In this document: positions 57,347 through 64,000 of the stretch, in pieces
Numbering within the stretch: position 1 is the stretch's first letter
Layout: each line of letters begins with the position of its first letter
Assembly: GCA_001566295.1 (NCBI GenBank)
Contig: KQ964253.1
Span: 310,001-374,000, forward strand
Source: Microdochium bolleyi
Lineage: Eukaryota; Ascomycota; Sordariomycetes; Xylariales; Microdochiaceae
Direction of reading: 5' to 3'
Length of the DNA stretch: 64,000 nucleotides
The notes under the pieces: generated by a model
Seen by the model: the letters and a program-made list of their open reading frames with translations, nothing else
Database searches by the model: none
Told to the model about the DNA's origin: nothing
Made by a program: the position numbers and the translations under genes

Positions 57347-60018
57347 TCAAGAGCCGACTGGATTGCCGAGCCCGGGCTCAACCAGCCTGGGGTACAGGAC
57401 CGCCGCAATCTGCGCGTCCCGCGCGATCGCGGGGCTCAGCGGCGCACAGTCCTCCAGCATGTTGACGACGAACGTGCACCACGACTGGTAGCCCGGCGGC
57501 AGGGATGCTGCCAGGGAAGCGTCCTCGTTGTTCCTGAACGCGTACAGGATGAGCAGCTGGCCAAATAACCTGTAGAGAAAATATTGAACAATCAATGGTC
57601 AGCTGTGGCAGGCTCCACGGAAATGCGTGCTCTTCCAGAGTTTGAGACGTACTGAGCAGCCAGGCTGAATCGGAGCGGCAGGCAGTTCTTCATGAGCAGG
57701 ATGACCTCGAGCACCGCTCCCCATTGCAGGAAGTCCTTGAAGATCTCTCTGCATCTCGCGATGTCTTCCGGGGTGCGGAGATCCGGGCGGCTCAAAACTT
57801 TGTGCCTAGTTTTTGGGGCGGAAATGGTCAGCTTCACATCCCTGTCTCTTGTCTTTGTGGAGTAAGCAGATCTTACAAAAATGGCCGTGCCAGGTGGATC
57901 TTGGCGACGACAAAGCGCGATCGGAGCCATGCAACGACCAGAATATCACGCGGGCTCGCCTGCGGCGGGATAGCTTCTTCTTCAGTGAAATGCAGCGCTG
58001 GCGGGAGCTGGCTGCGCCACTGCTGGTGCTGGTGGTTCAGCTCATCCTCGAGGGTGGCTGGCGGATAGTTGCCAGTTGGTGCTGCAGAAAGACATCGTTT
58101 TTGTCAGTATCACAATGGCGCGCCAGTTCCTGAGGATATGTGTGACTTACATGAGTAGTAGAGGCTATCTTTCATCCTCGTGAGAAGTATGCGATGCGCT
58201 ATCTGCGAGAGGAAGTGGTAGTTGTAGAACAGGTCATCGGCCTCTGCCTGCTCGTCTTCTTTGTGACTCGAGACCTTGCCACCACTCGCAGTCATGCTGT
58301 AGTCATGGTGGTGCTCGACCACGGGCAGGAACGGGTTGCGCTCCAGCTTGACGAATTTTGGGAGGGGCACCTTTTCTTGCAGCTGTGCCAGGCGGCTTGT
58401 CGGCAGGGACAGCTCGTCGGCGAGAACGGATTCGGCCATGACGGTTATCCAGAACAGGCGGGACTGCATGTCTCTCGCCCAGTCGTCGCAGTCAGCAGCG
58501 TGGCTATGTCATGGTAGGATCATTAGCCTGAAGTACCATGCGCACTGAAGTTGGCACACTTACCACTCCCAGAATGTAATGCAGCAGATGGCAGCTCGCC
58601 CTATGCAGGCATACCAGTCCATTGGTCTGACAAGTTGTGCATAAAACAGGCTGTGCAATAGCAGGTCAGCGGAATGGCTCACCCCGGAGAGCGCTGGCAT
58701 ACTGAAATACTCACCCGTTGAGCAGGTGAAACTGGCAATTCTGCATGCCGTTCTCATTCCTCAGGAAACCAACGCGCTTCCTCGCTTCGTTGAAGAACGT
58801 GAGACCCGGGATGCCATCTCTCCCACCGTGTCCCAGATACTGCTCGAGGCTAGGGTCATCTAGGTAGTGGGTGGTCCTGGGTGTCGAGGCCGCAAAGCCC
58901 GCCTCGCGGGACGCCCGGATTCCCCAGCACCCCAGCGCCATGACTGTAAGCACCACACAACTCTCGATGTCGTAGTCGAAGCCTCGCTGGATGGCAACGG
59001 ACAGCGTGTGGTGCGAGAAGACGCCGCGGTCGAGGATCGGATGGGCGAGATGGAACGTTGTGAAATAAGCGTCGCACAACGTGGTGATGACGGACACGCT
59101 CAGTCGCGAGAGCGATGGCTCTTCTCCAACCCCCGTGCGACTCGACAAGCTGCCGTAGTCCAAGCTTTGTCGACTTAGAGAACCAGGAAGTGGCACGTTT
59201 GGACGCTTCCCTTCGAGTACCGAGACGTACCCAGTGCCGTGCTCCCGGCAAATGACGGCGACCTCTGGTGGCATGAGCGCTGCCACTGCGGGCCATTGCA
59301 GGACCTTGTGGGCACTGAATGATATCGGCGTGGTCTGGGGAGGATGGGACACCGTATCGGAAACGGTCTCTGGCGTTGTGCCCAAGGCAGCTGGGCTTTC
59401 TGATGGTCGAGGGAACACTGGCAGGCTGCGGCGGTAAGGTATATGGTGGTGACTATGGGCACGACGGGTCGCGTCCTCGGCCCCATAGGCGGTCACCAGA
59501 CCTCGGGGGGTGATAGGGCCGGTCTGCCCCGGGCTTGCCACTGTATCGATGCCATGCCATGTTTCGGCAGGAGTCTGGACAGGCTTATTCGATATCTGCT
59601 CGACTTTTGATTCGATGCGGGCCAGGTAGCTCAAGACTGTGCTGAAAGAAGCTTCATTTCTGTGGGCGAAGTCATAATTAGCTGGAAGTCATCGTCATAT
59701 GGCTTTTGTTGGTAGCTCACCTAGTTGCCTTGCGATCAGCATATTTGCACTCCAACCCGAGCGCTTTGCACAAACTGCATGGGAAGTCCTCGTCACATCG
59801 CGTCTTCTTCACACGACAACGTTCGCAGGCCTTAAATCAAAGCAGGTATGGTTAGTCTTCCAGAGGCTAAGCAGAAACGAGATTTGATGCTACCACGAGC
59901 GTCGACTGACCTGCCGGGCTACAAAGATGCGAGGCTTCTTATTGGGCCCGTCCGACTGGGCACCGGCCGGATCCGAGTCGTCGTCCTCACGGGCCCGGCG
60001 GGCTGGCGTGTCGGCCAT
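57347..60018 (-). CDS. Zn2Cys6 fungal-specific transcription factor, eight exons
   Basis: Exons on the complement: 57347-57569, 57653-57805, 57877-58081, 58151-58503, 58564-58650, 58715-59659, 59721-59830 and 59911-60018; 727 residues. All seven introns are 60-83 bp and close the frame. The zinc cluster has Cys38, 41, 48, 54, 57 and 64 (C-x2-C-x6-C-x5-C-x2-C-x6-C) with basic RVKKTR, preceded by NKKPR. After a Ser/Pro linker comes the MHR domain: TLCDAYFTTFHLAHPILDR, SCVVLTVMALGCWGIRAS, FFNEARKRVGFL, a hydrophobic MQSRLFWITVMAESVLADEL helix with EL.LP-type spacing, and a C-terminal helical part. Predicted nuclear regulator; its targets are unknown. The adjacent sugar transporter and SDR are candidates by position only. 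Confidence 0.88.
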
Positions 60019-60337
60019 CGGAGCTGGCCCGTGGGGTCCCCGCGGACTCGGCTCCGCTCCGTGTCCTGTGTAGGTGGATTTTCGATGCTGCAGGCGCCTG
60101 CCGGGACCAGGAGCTGTCGGCCGAGCTTGTGACGGTGAGCAGCTTGGAGCATGTACCGTGATGCAGCTCAGCGCAGGGCGGCCGGGGAAAAGTCTGCGCC
60201 TCCGAAAAAGCTCCCTTGGTGGTGCCCCACAATTCAGGACAGGGTGCTGCAAAGAGTCGTGTTGACAAGTGGAGCGATGGAGACATGATTCAGGCACGAA
60301 GGGCCGATGAATGCAATTATTTAAATCAAACATGTTC
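60019..60337. other. Intergenic, 0.3 kb
   Basis: Compact gap between two minus-strand genes, holding the regulator's promoter and the 3' flank of the AhpD-fold gene. No feature was recognised. Confidence 0.45.
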
Positions 60338-61075
60338 TTAGACATCATACTCTACAGACTCGACAGTCGGCACCCTGGTCAGGGACATGCCAAAGAACTT
60401 TGCAACCCGCTGGACATCGTCCCACAGAACCTGCACATCCGCCTTGCTTACGCCCAACCGCCGGATGCCGCGGATGTGCCAGTGCGTCTCGAGACGCAGG
60501 TTCTGGATCATGATACCGCACAGCACGACAATCTCGGTGTCCATGTCGTCGAGCACCTGCCGGTCGCTGAGGTACAGGCCGTACGTGATGTGCCGGCTGA
60601 CCCACGCAAAGTCCTTGTGGTCCTTGTACAGCTCGAGCGTGTCGTCGAGGTTGCCCGCGTAGATCTTGCTCATCCAGCCCATCCCGCGCTGCAGGTTGGC
60701 CTCGTCGCACTGCCAGCCCTCGCGCGTGGCCTGCGGGGCCGGGTCCTTGTCCTCGTCCCGCTCGAACTTGTTGATGGCCATGATGGCCTCGAGCGGCTTG
60801 CACACGCCGATGATGCAGATGCACTTGAAGAGCGCCTCGCGGAGGCGCCGCACCATGGCCTGGCGCTGGGGCGGGGTCTGGAACTCGGGCTGGGTCGTGA
60901 GGTAGAGGTACAGCTGGTCGCACCGCTCAGGGTCGTTGCCGCCGACAATGGCGGCGGCCGCGAGCATGTACCACCGGTCGTGGCCGAGGTCTGTGTTCTT
61001 GAACGAGCCCTTGAGGGTGTCGAACAGCTCAAAGAGCGCGGGGTCGGTCTGCGGAGACGCCGAGTCGGATGCCAT
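60338..61075 (-). CDS. AhpD/carboxymuconolactone decarboxylase-like fold protein
   Basis: An intronless frame of 245 residues from ATG 61075 (MASDSASPQTD). It is helical, with DRWYMLAAAAIVGGNDPERCD, EALFKCICIIGVCKPLEAIMAINK and a C-terminal LRLETHWHIRGIRRLGVSKADVQ region, like fungal proteins of the carboxymuconolactone decarboxylase-like superfamily. The CxxC...H redox site of true AhpD is not clear here; the helix has CIC and a later Cys. The frame extends 180 codons upstream to 61615, but that part is Cys/Arg/Pro-rich, non-conserved and antisense to the neighbour's leader, so I reject it. Function unknown. Divergent from the SDR at 61614. Confidence 0.72.
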   Translation of the reverse strand: MASDSASPQTDPALFELFDTLKGSFKNTDLGHDRWYMLAAAAIVGGNDPERCDQLYLYLTTQPEFQTPPQRQAMVRRLREALFKCICIIGVCKPLEAIMAINKFERDEDKDPAPQATREGWQCDEANLQRGMGWMSKIYAGNLDDTLELYKDHKDFAWVSRHITYGLYLSDRQVLDDMDTEIVVLCGIMIQNLRLETHWHIRGIRRLGVSKADVQVLWDDVQRVAKFFGMSLTRVPTVESVEYDV

Positions 61076-61613
61076 CGTGCCGCAGTGCGCTGCGAATGAC
61101 CGGCTGTTGGGGTGGCGGCGGGATGTGATTGATGTATCTGGGCCCGACTTGGTGCGAAAAGAACGAGATTGGAGAGATGCTGCAGTGTAGGCGTGAGTCT
61201 GTAGAGCGAGGTGTCGAGGATGGGAGACTCTGTTCCCGAGAATGGCACACGCACGCTGGTGCAAGAGACGCATGCTCGGGCAGGCTCGCGATGCAAACGG
61301 CAAGGCCGGAAGCCAGAGAGTGCGGTCTCTTGCGTGGCAGGAGCGTCGAAGGCGGGGTGTTTCCCCGCAGTGGCTGTCATCTTGGTGCGGGGGAGCTCTG
61401 TCGGGCATCCACACGCGTACGCTCCGCGCACTTACTAAAGCAGGTGACTCCGGGGAGCAGCTGGGTGCTCCGGCCGGCTTCTTCTTCCAATGTGGATGGG
61501 GGACATCATGGACGGGAAGCCTGTGGTCTCGCAGCACTTCCAACACGCCCGCATAGGCTTTGCAACCACACGGCACTCTTTCAGTCATCGTCGAGAGACC
61601 ACACCCACAAGAC
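61076..61613. promoter_or_regulatory. Divergent promoter between AhpD-fold gene and SDR
   Basis: 538 bp between two divergent starts, so it must hold both promoters. No operator is visible by eye. Shared control is plausible but unproven. Confidence 0.4.
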
Positions 61614-62694
61614 ATGCATCACCAGATACAACACTCCCCCGAGCTCCTGGCCAGTGTACAGGGCAAGACAGCCCTCATCACTGGCGCAGCCAGGGGCATC
61701 GGTGCCGCCACAGCCTGCCTCTTCAACAAGCACGGCGCCAACGTCGTCATCACCGACCTCTCCTTCCTCCGGGAGTCGGCCGAGCAGCTCATCGACACCC
61801 TCGAACACCCGGGCAAGGCGATATTCGTGCCCGGGAGCATCACAGATTGGGCGCAGCTGAGGGATGTTTTCAAGCAGGGCATCGCCAAGTTCGGGCGCAT
61901 CGACATCGTGGTGGCCAACGCCGGCATCATGGAGAGCAACACGGTGCTAGACGTCGACGTGGATGACTACGGGGACCCGATCGAGTCGGCCGAGGCGGTC
62001 AAGGTACTGGACGTGAACCTCAAAGGCACTTTGAACAGTGAGTCGAGTTTGTCCCGAACAATCAGCTTGTACTTTCTTTCGGGGGCGCTGATCGCATTGT
62101 GACCACAGCGCTGCGTCTCGGCCTGCACTACATCTCCCAGAACCAGCCTGCCAGCCCCGAGAACCCCGACAGAGGCTCTATAGTCCTCGTCTCCTCCACA
62201 TCGGGCTACTTCGGCACGACGGGCAATGCCGCATACATTGCCTCGAAACACGGCACGGTCGGGCTCTTACGGGCATCCCAGGCCAAGGCCACCTCCCTTG
62301 GCATCCGCATCAACTCGATCGCGCCAAACTACACACCGACATACATCACCGCCGGCTTCGACCGCAACAGCATCAAGGAGGCCGGTCTCGAGGTGAATAC
62401 GCCCGAGATGGTCGGCACCGCGATCATGTATGCTGCCGTGGACCCGGAGAGGAGGGGGACGTGCTGTTTGGTATGTCTTTCATCTTCACGTAAAGTTCGA
62501 GGAGTCGAGATGTTGGGTGCTGACACTTCGCGTGCAAGGTCGCCGGGCAATTTCTGCGAGAGCTGGAGCTCACGCAAAAGTCCTTCGTCAGCAGCTGGCT
62601 GGGTGAGGATCTGGCTGGTGCGATGGCAAGATTTGGAAAGTTCCTCGCGGAGACGGGCGGGTACAAGCTGCCTCCGAGCACAAAGATCATATAG
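61614..62694 (+). CDS. Classical short-chain dehydrogenase/reductase
   Basis: Three exons, 61614-62037, 62109-62470 and 62539-62694; 313 residues. The cofactor motif TGAARGIG is at residues 23-30, an Asp ends the second strand (VVITDLS, suggesting NAD), NAGIM is at 102-106, the catalytic Ser is in VSSTSGYFG, and the catalytic pair is Tyr184/Lys188 (YIASK). The C-terminus is conserved in fungal 15-hydroxyprostaglandin dehydrogenase-like SDRs. It oxidises or reduces a hydroxyl/keto substrate in the cytosol; the substrate is unknown. The intron ending TGCAAG at 62538 restores the C-terminal VAGQFLRELE. I chose ATG 61614 because the 18 codons upstream are not conserved. Confidence 0.9.
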
Positions 62695-64000
62695 TCTTAT
62701 GGCTCACTACGGCTTTGAAGTTTCTCTTCGTCCTCCCAGTTGAGCTCAAGTTAGTTGGGTTTTTTGCCGACTGCCCGCTTTCATCGAAACCTGCTGATCG
62801 TGGAACCTGTAAACCTCTACGTCTTTCATGAATATATCTCGTGCTTTACAGGCTTCTGAATTGGGAGTAGAGTTTGAGCTTAGCCTCTGCAATCAGGCTG
62901 TGTGGAAGTAAATGCAAACACGGGGGTCAAATGTGCACGCAATGTCAGCCCAGCGTGGGAATGAGACTCGACAGCATCGTCCGCCTGCTGGTGGAAAGTG
63001 AGCCCGAGCATACATCACCATTCTCCACGGCATACAAGTGGTTGATGAATACTGTCACACACGTACGTCCTGCACGAAGCACGAAGCACGTAGCGCCGGC
63101 TAAGCCTCGGATGTCTGGAACGCCAGTGTCGCCATGTGATGACTGATGGCCCCATGGACTGGCACCGCGTCGAACATGGGTCCACCCGGGCGTCGGAGCC
63201 AGGTTCGGGACTGGATTTGGTTGGTCCTCCACACCCTTCGGAACCTAGCCGAGCCCTCGGGAGCTGGGGATGCGGGGAAACCTGGAACTTGGCTTGTGCT
63301 CCATGCCTCGATGCTACCATCCTTGCCTCTCTCCTCGGACTTGCTCAGATGCAACAGAGGCTTGCAGGCGAATCTTCCCCCTTTTCGCTCCGGGGCCCCC
63401 TCTCCCCATCACGATTCCCCCGCAGCTTTGCCCTAGATTTTCGTGAGCCAAGTGCCCACAAGACGTGGGGAACGTGGAGACGATGACAGGCCGCTAGATT
63501 AAGTCATTTGCTCATCAAACGCCCGAGAAACAGGCGAGCCGACGGACGAGGAGACCGGCGGAGCAGGGCATCTCGCCCCGGACACGTCGCTCAGGCGGGC
63601 ATACACGAGGCGAGGAGGGGCCCCAGCTGACGCTGATTCGGTGCTCGATCTTGAAGTACTTGTGGATCTACACGACGGATGGGGTTTTCCTTGGACGTGA
63701 GTCGGGGTGCTTAGCACGACATCATGTACTTTTGGACAAAGGCTGTGCGTCATCACAGAGGAGCGCTGAAGAGTGGCTTTGAACCATCACTTACAAGCTT
63801 CTGCTGGGTATTGCGCGAGAATCAAGGCCCAGCACGTCCGCTGCAATGGTAATTACGAGACCACTCACGCTTCATGACCGCCATTGTTCAGCGGCATACA
63901 GCTGACAGCACTTCGAGACCAACAAGGACCAACCAGGAGATAACACAAATCAGACCAGGCGTGCATCCGTGAGCGTGCCGCCAGGGACCAGACTCAGCAT
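62695..64000. other. Intergenic, 1.3 kb to the window end
   Basis: No supported gene. Frames at 62945-63486 on both strands shadow each other. A gene could begin beyond 64000. Confidence 0.5.

Noticed and set aside
61076..61615. 180-codon upstream extension of the AhpD-fold protein
   Set aside because: Composition changes abruptly to Cys/Arg/Pro-rich and it would consume the promoter of the divergent SDR.
1..64000. CRISPR arrays, prokaryotic operons, ribosome binding sites or insertion sequences
   Set aside because: The DNA is from a filamentous fungus. No direct-repeat arrays or transposase genes were seen.

Overview
The window is nuclear DNA from a filamentous ascomycete (Pezizomycotina), most likely a Sordariomycete. 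The genes are moderately GC-rich and cut by many short introns (55-90 bp, GTRNGT...YAG, often with a CTAAC branch site). The gene content is typical of these fungi: Zn2Cys6 regulators, many MFS transporters, rhodopsin-domain (PTH11-like) membrane proteins, short-chain dehydrogenases and a full-length FREQUENCY (FRQ) clock protein. I built the gene models by joining open frames at splice sites. The frame closes at every junction, and protein lengths below are for the spliced products.

Layout. 1-13.5 kb: a truncated cytochrome b5/FMN alpha-hydroxyacid dehydrogenase, an aldehyde dehydrogenase, a metallo-beta-lactamase-fold hydrolase, a rhodopsin-domain membrane protein, a PCMH/BBE FAD oxidase and an Fmp42/SLC43-like transporter. 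13.5-20 kb: a 2.8 kb non-coding stretch, then the 1019-residue frq gene. 20.5-28.7 kb: an AtuA-like protein, a second rhodopsin-domain protein, an atypical SDR and a secreted Ser/Thr-rich protein. 29-36 kb: a mitochondrial citrate carrier divergent from a Zn2Cys6 regulator, then a Dal5/Tna1-type permease. 37.8-41.8 kb: a PrpF-family isomerase divergent from a quinate-permease-like transporter. 42.5-43.8 kb: a nucleoside-phosphorylase-fold protein with two CCHC zinc knuckles at its C-terminus. 45.9-47.8 kb: a TRI12-type efflux pump. 48.2-53.6 kb: a decayed island holding a broken DUF3176 gene and a 2.8 kb unrecognised gene broken by several frameshifts and a stop. 54-62.7 kb: a lactose-permease-like sugar transporter, an eight-exon Zn2Cys6 regulator, and an AhpD-fold protein divergent from a classical SDR. 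The last 1.3 kb shows no gene.

How the genes may work together. frq is the core negative element of the fungal circadian clock, and candidate GATCGA (White Collar-type) sites lie upstream of it. The PrpF-like enzyme, quinate-type transporter, Dal5-type permease and the nearby regulator could form a small catabolic neighbourhood for an organic or aromatic acid; this is inference from proximity. The most unusual items are the phosphorylase/zinc-knuckle protein and the broken unknown gene beside it in the accessory 42-54 kb segment.
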